Below, piece by piece: positions 55,591 through 64,000 of a stretch of 64,000 nt of DNA. Source of the DNA: Anisus vortex (lineage: Eukaryota; Mollusca; Gastropoda; Planorbidae). The notes under the pieces are model-generated. The model searched no databases and was not told the DNA's origin. It saw nothing but the letters and a program-made list of their open reading frames with translations. The translations under genes were made by a program, and so were the position numbers. Each line of letters starts with the position of its first letter. Position 1 is the first letter of the stretch. The stretch is from positions 5,960,499 to 6,024,498 of the forward strand of contig OX421501.1 in NCBI GenBank assembly GCA_949126835.1, in the 5' to 3' direction.

Positions 55591-55857
55591 ATTCATATAT
55601 TAGCAAGTAATTTTTTCTGGGGCAGAATTTAGGAATGGAACGGGTGCTCTGACTGCCAATCTAAGACGGAGACGGACAGTTTAGCCAGGAACACATTAGC
55701 ATCAATAAAATTAAAACTTTTATCAAACTACAAGACTTTAAGCTTTTTTTTGTTGAGGAATTTAGATCTCTATTCAAGACAAAAACACATCTGACTCCTA
55801 TATATATTATAGTTATTGGATATATTATTATAATATGATGGATAGCATTCATACTTT

Positions 55858-56092
55858 TTTATGGGGGGCATGGTAGCGAAAGTGCAAAGGTCCTGTGTAC
55901 GAATTCTGGTTATAAATAGTGTTTGTTCCCAGGTCTACCTAAGTCTATCCAGCTGTGATGGATACCTGACTTGGGGTAAGGAGGACTGGGCAGTGTGCTG
56001 GCCAAACGATCTTGTAGTATGCCATGACCACAGGAACATGAACGCTGCTTTACTAGCCCTATGGATCAATTTGGTCCAACAGGAATTTTTTT
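55858..56092 (+). mobile_element. tRNA-derived SINE, divergent
   Basis: Diverged copy with the 'tatccagctgtgatgg' body and 'ccctatggatcaatttggtcc' end. Confidence 0.75.
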
Positions 56093-56175
56093 TTTTAATT
56101 CTAAATTGATTGGAAAAAAAAAGCAAACAGTAATTAGTGCCTGTGAAGTTTGAGTAATTGATAGAAAATAACTAC

Positions 56176-56604
56176 CGTATATACTCGTGTATAAGTCGCA
56201 CCGGTGTATAAGTCGCACCCCTAGTTTAAGATTTTTTTCCCTTATACGTTGTCATTGACCCGCACATAAGTCGCACCCTGACTTCCCAGGTTACACTGCA
56301 TTTTAATATTTCATAAATGCATTCCTTTTAAACATAAAAGTTACTAAATATTCACCCTATTTTGGAAACTTTCCTTAAAAAATTGTTTTAATCGTGCATA
56401 AGGCAAACATAGTCAAATAAAGGCATATTCTAATAATTATACATAACTCCAATCAAGTATAAGGGTTATGTAGGAAACTTAACGATAGAGTAGTGCTGTT
56501 TTTCAAACTTTTCAAAAACAGTGTCGGATGTATAAGTCGCACCCCTACTTTTTGTTGAAATTTTCTGTAAAAAAAAAGTGCGACTTATACGCGAGTATAT
56601 ACGG
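56176..56604. mobile_element. TA-flanked inverted-repeat element
   Basis: Ends CCGTATATACTCGTGTATAA ... and its near reverse complement (CTTATACGCGAGTATATACG) at the right, each flanked by TA. Fits a Tc1/mariner-type MITE. Confidence 0.7.
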
Positions 56605-57029
56605 TAATTTGTAAAAATGGCCAAGGCAATTTTATTTCTGCATTCAAAACTACAAGCATAGATTTTACTCTAAGAGGTATTATATAGCTGGTCTAACTAG
56701 AGGAGCAGAGGGGTTCAGTGTACCCCAGGTACTACCAGTCAAAAACAACAACACATCATTACAATATAACTAAGCAGTATAACCTATAATGAAACACTAT
56801 ACTTAACTGTTGCATTTTCTCCTTCACCATTGCTTAAGAGCGGAATATAGTAAAGAGTTTTTAAGACAGTGAAAAAAAAACACTTCCGTGAGAATCCTTA
56901 TTAAAATGATTAATTCTTTATGGTACATCCTGCATCCCGAGGCTTCCAGTATGATTCATCAGCTAGTCATAAAATAGTACACTTAAGTTAAAGTGTAACA
57001 ACCTAAAACTTTTTCTTATAAAACACTAA

Positions 57030-57285
57030 TTAAACAGATTGATCCATAGGGCCGGTGAAGCAGTGTTCACCAGTTTCTGTGGGCATGACATACTAGAGGA
57101 TCGTGTGGCCAGTACAATGCCCAGACATCTTTACTTTACCCCAACTAAAGTCAAGTACCCATCAGAGCTGAGTAGACTTAGGGACACCCTCCGGGCAAAA
57201 GTCCTAACCTTCACCAGGATTTGAACCCAGGACCTTGGGTACTCCAGCCGAATGCGCTGCAGCTCGGGCCACTGTGCCTCTATAA
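57030..57285 (-). mobile_element. tRNA-derived SINE upstream of DARS2 exon
   Basis: Minus-strand full-length-looking copy with clear body and head, about 150 bases before the first recognised DARS2 exon. Confidence 0.83.
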
Positions 57286-57432
57286 AACACTCAATAATAC
57301 TTTAAAATGTGTGTTTATAATCTGATAAACTGAGGCTGTTGAAATATCAATTTTTACTTTTGCAAGTTTATTGTTAAGCAAAATGTAAAATAATTTTTTT
57401 CTATTCTCTTTTTGCATTTTTCTAATCATTAG

Positions 57433-57614
57433 GCACAGCCAGCTCTGCAACATCTTTTACAAAACGCAGCCACCTGTGTGGTGAGCTGCGGCCGCACCAT
57501 GTGGGGGAAACTGTCACCCTGTGCGGCTGGCTGCAGTATCACCGTCTGAACGGGGCCTTCATAGTTCTTCGCGACTGGTGCGGCTCGGTGCAGCTTATTT
57601 TACCAAAGAGTAAA
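57433..57614 (+). CDS. DARS2: DARS2 exon: OB fold, first half
   Basis: Acceptor atcattag, donor gtaagt, phase 1 to 0. It encodes [20 protein letters not shown] and [20 protein letters not shown]. It is GC-richer than its surroundings. Confidence 0.92.
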
Positions 57615-60600
57615 GTAAGTTGTTTGTTTTTTTTGTTGAAGACCCTATTCAAGTTGTGTTAAGATTTATTTGCCTTAATATTACAATTAGGGGTTGTGTG
57701 GACAATCAAATGTCCTGCCACTCTCTTTTTTTTTCCAAACTGAAAGACATCATAAAATTCTCACAAAGATTTCAACCAAAAACCTTGAGGTTGCAAGAAA
57801 AAGCTCTATCATTGGTCCGTTGCTTTCTCATTTTATCATCATGGTACCATTGTATTTGGATAGGCCTGTAAGATAAGTTGCCCGTGGTCTATGCCAGGGC
57901 TGTGCAACCTTTTGGTAATAGTGTGCCAAAGTACAATTTCTTATTTATTAAGTGTGCCAACAGCATAAAGTTAACCTGCTTTTTTCTTGTAGAAGAGATT
58001 TGAATTGTCTTTTTAGGAGCGGGTCTTCATAGAAAAATATCGCTCTGAGTGCCAAGTCTGGCACGCATGCCTTAGATTGCTGACCCCTGGTCTTTACAGA
58101 GATCTCCGTTGCAATTTCGGGTAATGAATACAAGACACTTTCTTTGAGAATGCCCCTTAAGTATTCAACACTCATAAGGGAAATTTAAGGGAGCACACAA
58201 TATGTCTCTTGGAATTTGAAATCTGTGAAATAAGCTTCGTCAGCTACTATACCTTCATGGGCATCACTTACCATGTGATCTTTAGAAACAAAGCAAAGAT
58301 CATTTTGTCAAAGAGTTGCCAACAATGTCTCAGAAACCAAAAAAAAGGGCAGTAATTTTTGTTACTACAGGACTGTACCTCTAGGACTGGTGTATTGCTT
58401 TATGTTTTAGTGATTTCCCATAACAAAGTGTGCAATGTAGTGGATGTGAATTATCCTCTAAATGCTACCTGGGCACCCATCAATAATTTGTGCTAAGACG
58501 TTAAAGGGGCATAAATGTCCAAAATTTTGGTCAAAACTTAACTTGCCTCCAACGTTCTTATCTGGTGGGTATCAATCTTACTCTTTATACATTTAAGTCT
58601 ACACATTTTCAAATGGTTGTGATAAAGAGGGCAAGTCAAATTTGAGAGAGCTGTCAAAATTGTGAAAGTTTTCCTTATCCAAACTGCAACCAGTAATAAT
58701 TTAATCAAGCAGGCTATTAGTTATCTAAACCAGGGATCTGCAACCTCTTGATAACAGTGTGCCAAAATAGGATTTCTAATTCAGTCAGCATGCCAACAGC
58801 TTAAAATTCATTTTTCTCTAGCACTCAATTTCTTGTAGAAGAGAATCGAGTTGCCTTTTTGGGAGGGGGGTGGTCTCCCAAGTGCCATTGAAAATTGCTC
58901 TGCGTGCCAAGTCTGGCGCGCATGCCGTAGATGGCCGACCCCTGATCTAGACTAATTAGTTGTTATAAGTCAAACTGCTGGTTATGATGCAGCCATTGAT
59001 TTATAATTGTCTAAAAAAAACTGCAGACGAGCCTTCCGGCTCTTACATCCAGGAAGTAACAGTGTTAAGGAGTGGATCCGGGGGTGGGGGGGGGAGACCA
59101 AGATCCTGTTCAAGACAAGCCACCCCGCGGTCTCTGCAGTACATGCACTACTTTTCTGTCCCCACCTGCAAAATTTTTCCTTGGATCACTAACTGCGCTG
59201 TCGCTCAGTAGCACAAATTCCAGACATCCTGTTACCAGGGCAGGGTTGAGACGGGCTGGTGTGCACATTGCTGCTTCTCTACCTACTCTCGGCAGTGCAA
59301 TGATTCTTGAATGTCTTGCTTCTAGGTGGTTTCCACACTTCGCCAGCGTTAAAATAATAAGGCAGTTGTTGAAGCCCTTAAGGGTATAGAAGTGGATGCA
59401 GCTACCACCCTTGATCAATATTGTATTACAATAACACTATTACTGAAAGTACATTGTTTTGTTTTTTAAAACCAAACTTACTATGTTATTGGGCAGTTCT
59501 AACATTTCTCATTCCCATTAGAAAAAAAAGTAAACAATTAATTGTAAGAAGTTGAAGTCCTGTTTGAGTTAAAGTGCAGCACTTAAAGCAATTAAGAGGT
59601 TAATTGCATGACTTATATGTGCCATTGACTTGACGGATGTGGGAATAACCTTGCAACTGAATGCACAGAATAAGTCGGTGCTGAACAAACCATTATATCA
59701 TATCTCAATTTAGGACTGCCTATTGTGCGATCAGGGCAAATTTTGACATATTAGGCATAATTTTTTTTATCTGTCATATTGACTTTGTTTTTGTTTCTTT
59801 GTGTGAACGAAATCTTAGAAAGGCTCATTGGCTCATTTCATGTCATCCCAAATAGATGAAATTCGGCACATAGATTTGTAGCAAATGACAACTCATTCCA
59901 CCAAATTCCCATCTCCTCCACACCCAACTCCTATTTTTTTTCAGTTTTTCAAGGGCAAATACTGAGGGACATATTTTGGATTATTACAAAAGTTTTTATT
60001 ACAAAATAAAAGAATTCTGACAGGGAATTTATATTTATAAATATATGTGTTGTTTGATTCTTCTAAATGTCGCATTACAATGGGAGGGAAGAGCAAATAA
60101 TCAGATATAGTGCGTGTTTGCTAATGCAGTGCCATTTTAGACACACCTGTCGGGTAACCCTAATTACTATTGGTCTCTGCAAGGATTTGGCCACACTAAT
60201 CTTGACCAGAGGGATTGGGTACATTAGTTTCTGATTAGTAAAACTTCCACGTCTGCTTCAGCTGTGTCGTTAGTGTTCCACTGTAGTACCCAATATCCAA
60301 GAGATTTCAGAAAAACAGGTCTAAACTTTAATCATTTTAACAAGTACATCCGGATTGTTTAAGCAAAGTACACAAATATATGTCATGGAAAATAACACTC
60401 TCATTTACTTTCAGATTGATGACTATAAAAATCTACCTCTGGAATCTGTTCTTGAGGTCAAGGGAACTGTAGCTCTAAGGCCACGGGGTCTGGAAAATAA
60501 GGTTTGTAAGAAAAATGTTTATTTTTAATTTAATAGATCTGTTACAAGTCTGAAAAGTGTTACAATTTATAACAGTGTAAAAGAAGCATTTTAAAATTCT

Positions 60601-62961
60601 ATCCCAATGTGAAGACATTCTACCCCAATGTGAAGACATCCTGTTTGAGCAGTTGTTCCCAAGGTGTGCTCGCTGATGTCGTCATAAAAGGGGATTGGGA
60701 GACTCAGAGTATTCAATGTGGTAAAATGCAACACTTAGGGCTTATGGCAAGGTGGTTGGAGGGAGGGGGGGCATGGGAGAAACCTCACTTTAAAAAAAAA
60801 GGGTCCTGTTAGTGAAAACAATATGAGAAGCTCTGTGTTAAAGAAAAAAAGAAGTTATTGGACAAAAGTTGTTTGAACTTGCCCACACCCCTCCTCCCCC
60901 CACCTTGTATTTGTGAGTGGATTTTGTCCATACACAATTATTGTTTTTGTAGAAAATGGCCACAGGAGAGGTGGAGGTGAACGTGAATGATCTCAGTTTG
61001 CTTAACAGCTGCACCACAGGTCTACCATTTGAAGTCCAAAGTTTCAATCAGGTAAGCAAAAACAATCACCTCAACTTGAATACTATCATTGATAATCATA
61101 CATCCCACATTAAGTTAGTTACTTATGCCTCTCGCCCTACCTGGGACATATCCCACCAACAAGAGCCCTCCAGGTATCCCGATCCTGGGCCGATTCCTCT
61201 ATCTGACCCCAGTTAAGCCCTAGCTTTTTAATGTCAGTTTCCGTATTGGGCCTTCAGGTAATTCTCAGGTCAACCTCTATATCACAGTATCACAGTGACA
61301 CAATCACAAGCCCCACCTAAGTTTCCAACCACCATTAGTAAAAAACCTATTGTAAAAACAATTCCTTATTGATGTAGCCTATAGTAAATATAAATCCCAT
61401 AGAAACATCATTCTGAGGTAATGTATAGTAAATATCTATCGTCTAGCTAGTTGTACAGCATCTAAAATAGTCTAGTCAGTTGTACAGCATACCAACAGTA
61501 CAGTTAGTTGTACAGTATTTGAATGGTAAAGTTAGCTGATCAGCAAACAAATAGTCTAGTCAGTTGTACAGCATACCAATAGTATAGTTAGTTGTGCAGC
61601 ATTTGAATGGTAAAGTTAGCTGACAGTGAGCTCGTCTCACCCATGGTGCAGGCAATAAGAAATTTAAAAAATCTACCGCCGACTTGGAGAGGAGATGGGT
61701 GCCACCGAGTCTACCAAGGTCACAGAAAGGACTAATGGATACACAGTGTCCATTAGCCATTAGCTCCCCCCAACGGCCATAACAGTTAAGGGAATAACAA
61801 ATTTTAATAATTCTGTTGTACAGCCTATAAACGATATAGTTTGATTATTGTTATATAAGTTTTATATTTGCTCATAATAGGTAAAAGAGTCTTTGAGGAT
61901 TAAACACAGGTATTTAGAGATGCGCTTGCCACACTTGCAGGCTGTGTTACGACTCCGCTCTCGGTTTGTCATGGATGTGCGAGATTACCTGGCCAACAAA
62001 AATGGTAACCTTGACGATGCTAGACTTACTGTTTAACCCCCATCTAAATAAAGTGACCATTGTTATTGAAGTTAACATTTCACAAGAAATGCTCATGAAA
62101 TAGATTCCAAAGTTCAGTTTTATGTTTCAGGCTTCATAGAAGTTGAAACTCCAACACTTTTTAGAAGAACTCCTGGAGTAAGTTAATTTTCTCATTCTTC
62201 AAAAATCTATAGTACAAATATAGGGCAGTGATACAACTTTTATATGTTTTTTTATATTTTTTGTTGTTGTTGTTTTTTTTTTAGTGTTTTTTATTAGTTA
62301 TAGTATTTGTTTGTAATCCTAATATTATTGTATAGAGAGTTTAGGGGGAGAGACTAAAGATAAATATTTACATGTAACTAAGGAAACACTGTGGCAGATC
62401 AGCAGCGCTCTCGGGCTGGCATACCGAAGGTCCTGGGTTTGAATCTTAGGGAAGGCTGGGGTGACACTAGGATCTGTTCTCAGGGTCTGGCGGGTGTCCC
62501 TGAGCCTACCCAGCTCTAATGGGTACCTGACCTTTAGTTGAGGTGAAGTAAAGGTGGCTTGGCATTGTGCTGGCCACACAATCCCCATAGTATGCCGTGG
62601 CCTCAGAAACTGGTCGGCACTGCTTCACTGCTGATTCAATTTGGTCCGGCCGGATACTTTACTTTTACTATTTACATGTCAGTATAATGGACAGTGATTC
62701 TTACTTTAAGTTGGTCAGCATTCAACTTTTTCTATTAGTGTTTTTAGGTCAATAATTTCTTTTTTTCAGTGACAATTGTGTTGTTTTGTTTCTGTTTTTA
62801 CTGATGTCTTGTTAAAAAAACACAAAAAAAAACGACAAGCACATAAACAAACAGTTAAACAGTTTTGACTCTGGTTTCTTGTATTCCAGGGAGCTAGAGA
62901 ATTTGTTGTTCCCACCCACACACCTGGCAAATTTTACAGCCTGCCCCAGTCACCTCAACAG
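57433..62961 (+). CDS. DARS2: mitochondrial-type aspartyl-tRNA synthetase (DARS2-like), partial
   Basis: Charges tRNA-Asp with aspartate, presumably in mitochondria. Exons: 57433-57614, 60415-60501, 60953-61051, 61881-62004, 62131-62177, 62890-62961; all GT-AG with consistent phases, about 203 residues in total. The first three exons form the OB-fold anticodon-binding domain ([55 protein letters not shown]). The last three enter the class II core, with motif 1 ([13 protein letters not shown] then [16 protein letters not shown]) and [20 protein letters not shown]. The bacterial/mitochondrial AspRS subtype fits best. The first exon with ATG and transit peptide was not found (the first known exon needs a phase-1 donor), and the gene runs off the right edge. 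RDWCG stands where RDFDG is usual. Confidence 0.92.
57895..58089. mobile_element. hAT-like MITE in DARS2 intron
   Basis: Ends CAGGGCTGTGCAACC ... TTGCTGACCCCTG. Flanks gtctatgc / gtctttac match 6 of 8. Confidence 0.65.
58731..58944. mobile_element. hAT-like MITE, third copy
   Basis: Ends CAGGGATCTGCAACC ... TGGCCGACCCCTG. Flanks atctaaac / atctagac match 7 of 8. Internal sequence resembles 57895-58089. Confidence 0.7.
58945..60414. other. DARS2 intron, includes GC-rich island
   Basis: 59030-59400 is markedly GC-richer with open short frames, but no domain or splice-supported exon is recognised. It may be a repeat fragment. The remainder is AT-rich. Confidence 0.4.
60415..60501 (+). CDS. DARS2: DARS2 exon: OB fold, second part
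   Basis: 29 codons, phase 0 to 0, acceptor tttcag and donor gtttgt. It encodes [20 protein letters not shown]. Confidence 0.92.
60953..61051 (+). CDS. DARS2: DARS2 exon: OB fold end and hinge
   Basis: 33 codons, phase 0 to 0, acceptor ttgtag and donor gtaagc. It encodes [20 protein letters not shown] and a segment ending [10 protein letters not shown]. Confidence 0.92.
61440..61625. repeat. 86-bp tandem duplication in DARS2 intron
   Basis: 'tctagtcagttgtacagcat' occurs at about 61470 and 61556, with further half-copies of 'agttgtacagca'. Confidence 0.7.
61881..62004 (+). CDS. DARS2: DARS2 exon: class II motif 1 helix
   Basis: Phase 0 to 1, acceptor taatag and donor gtaacc. It encodes [20 protein letters not shown] and the motif 1 helix, where AspRS has 'RYLDLR...LRLRS'. 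Confidence 0.93.
62131..62177 (+). CDS. DARS2: DARS2 47-nt exon: motif 1 strand
   Basis: Phase 1 to 0, acceptor tttcag and donor gtaagt. It encodes [16 protein letters not shown] with the motif 1 proline. Confidence 0.93.
62380..62672 (+). mobile_element. tRNA-derived SINE in DARS2 intron
   Basis: Plus copy; head 'tcagcagcgctctcgggctggc', box B 'gggtttgaatc', and the conserved end. Confidence 0.83.
62890..62961 (+). CDS. DARS2: DARS2 exon: GAREF...SLPQSPQQ, last in window
   Basis: 24 codons, phase 0 to 0, acceptor ttccag and donor gtaaaa. It encodes the aspartate/ATP-site loop GAREFVVP and [10 protein letters not shown]. The next exon (usually FKQLLMV) lies beyond the window. Confidence 0.93.
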
Positions 62962-63062
62962 GTAAAATCAGTCAACTTGCTGGCTTGCTGCCAGTGGATA
63001 AAATGTTTGCTTCAAAGTAGACTTTGAGAGTTGTACTTTGAAGATTAGAGTGTAGATACTTA

Positions 63063-63452
63063 AGCGTGATTGATATCCTGGCTTATAAACATTTGAATAA
63101 CATAATACATAGACTTAGAATTGATTGATATCCTGACATTTAAACATTTGAATAACATTATACATAGACTTAGAAGTGAGTGATATCCTGACATTTAAAC
63201 ATTTGAATAACATAATACATAGACTTAGAAGTGATTGATATCCAGCATTTAAACATTTGAATAACATAATACATAGACTTAGAAGTGATTGATATCCTGA
63301 CATTTAAACATTTGAATAACATAATACATAGACTTAGAAGTGATTGATATCCTGACATTTAAACATTTGAATAACATAATACATAGACTTAGAAGTGATT
63401 GATATCCTGACATTTAAACATTTGAATAACATAATACATAGACTTAGAAGTG
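63063..63452. repeat. minisatellite, 55-bp unit, 7 copies
   Basis: Unit starts TTGATATCCTGACATTTAAA and ends 'acatagacttagaag'; copies differ by few bases. Confidence 0.92.
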
Positions 63453-63539
63453 AAGATATAGATGCCTGGCTTTATAAAATAACAGTATTTCTGAGTAGAA
63501 AGTGTTAAAATTTAACCCTTACAGGCAATAAGCTTTCAC

Positions 63540-63726
63540 AAGTTTCTGTGATTAGTAGAATCCTATTGTCCCCATGTCCTTACAGTGGAAGAACTTTGTC
63601 CTGCTTCATCAGCTCCTTCATCCGCAGGCCTATGTTTTTTTTAACTCTCCCAAGCCGTCGTAGATTCATCTCCACATCATCTGCCCATCTCAGCCAGAGG
63701 TCGTCCTCATTTGGGATATTGTTGAT
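63540..63726 (-). repeat. possible LINE coding remnant
   Basis: On minus an open stretch reads LWLRWADDVEMNLRRLG, like the 'RW.DDVE.DLRRLG' tail of some LINE ORFs. It abuts the LINE 3' end at 63727. Confidence 0.35.
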
Positions 63727-63895
63727 CTGTTACAGACGCTCCTTCTATGCAGAAGATTATTGCCTACTAGGCTTATCCATGGTTTTAGTCTAGTCTGGCA
63801 GTGACTGGCAGTTTGATTTTGGTTTTAAAATGCTAAGTTGCTGGTTTTCGTGGCTTGTTTACGCAACCCATTTCATGCCCAGATGCCACTGTTTG
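63727..63895 (-). mobile_element. 2A-LINE-related 3' end, divergent
   Basis: Minus-strand match to the LINE 3' end (cagacgctccttctat...gaagattattg region, then the coding end), clearly diverged. It lies in a DARS2 intron. Confidence 0.7.
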
Positions 63896-64000
63896 GCATT
63901 CCCTATTGATGACAGGAGCAGTATAATTTGCCCTTATTTTTTAAATCTCTGTCACTACTACAGGCTGGATGGTAGAATAACTAACAAATAGCAGAGTATG

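Larger units (their letters stand above)
52707..55600. promoter_or_regulatory. putative divergent STAT/DARS2 5' region
   Basis: Lies between the most 5' recognised exons of two divergent genes. It is dense in TAGGCCTA (52741, 52836, 53718, 53929, 54121) and has a GC-richer patch at 53570-53700 (tacgccgctacggctgctag). First exons and promoters probably lie here but could not be fixed. The tandem arrays at 54755-55590 fall inside. Confidence 0.35.

Noticed and set aside
59030..59400. GC-rich open frames as an additional DARS2 exon
   Set aside because: The DARS2 phase chain and protein alignment are continuous from 57614 to 60415, and no AspRS similarity is seen; left as an unexplained island.

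Overview
This is an AT-rich, intron-rich, transposon-dense nuclear window from an invertebrate animal. A lophotrochozoan, probably a gastropod mollusc, is my inference, based on short exons in long AT-rich introns, a tRNA-derived SINE family, and APE-type LINEs that carry a 2A motif. There are no operons, no intact rRNA or tRNA genes and no CRISPR array.

Three protein-coding genes can be rebuilt from splice sites and conserved domains. (1) 3685-5782, plus strand: a complete three-exon Dr1/NC2-beta gene (histone-fold transcription repressor, about 173 aa). (2) 51357 down to 11816, minus strand: a divergent STAT-family transcription factor of about 985 aa in at least 20 exons over about 40 kb. 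Splice phases agree across 18 of the 19 junctions. One junction, before the last exon, does not close, and the first coding exon was not found. (3) 57433-62961, plus strand: six exons of a mitochondrial-type aspartyl-tRNA synthetase (DARS2-like), open at the right edge and lacking its first exon. Dr1 and STAT are tail-to-tail. STAT and DARS2 are head-to-head across roughly 52-57 kb.

The rest is mostly mobile DNA, much of it inside STAT introns. LINEs: a nearly full-length CR1/L2-like element at 20.3-23.8 kb with a 2A ribosome-skipping motif and a PHD finger ahead of its endonuclease; an almost intact RTE-type element at 42255-45595 with a perfect 12-bp target duplication; a 5'-truncated RTE at 28709-30424 with a perfect 14-bp duplication; an old LINE at about 18.5-20.0 kb whose 5' part is inverted (twin-priming structure); and many short 3'-end copies. 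SINEs: one tRNA-derived family with about ten copies (one has a 17-bp target duplication), and a second family whose 3' tail matches the 2A-LINE. DNA transposons and MITEs: hAT-like, piggyBac-like (TTAA, one nested), TA-flanked and other inverted-repeat elements. Minisatellites lie at 7.6, 10.4, 25.7, 54.8-55.6 and 63.1 kb; the 54.8-kb array is built from the last bases of an RTE element.

The palindromic octamer TAGGCCTA occurs at least 13 times and clusters upstream of Dr1 and between the STAT and DARS2 5' ends. I find no wholly new multi-gene system. The most notable items are the 2A/PHD LINE with its parasitic SINE, the RTE-derived tandem array, the divergent STAT (GC-AG intron, altered SH2 motif, possible micro-exon) and the TAGGCCTA clusters.
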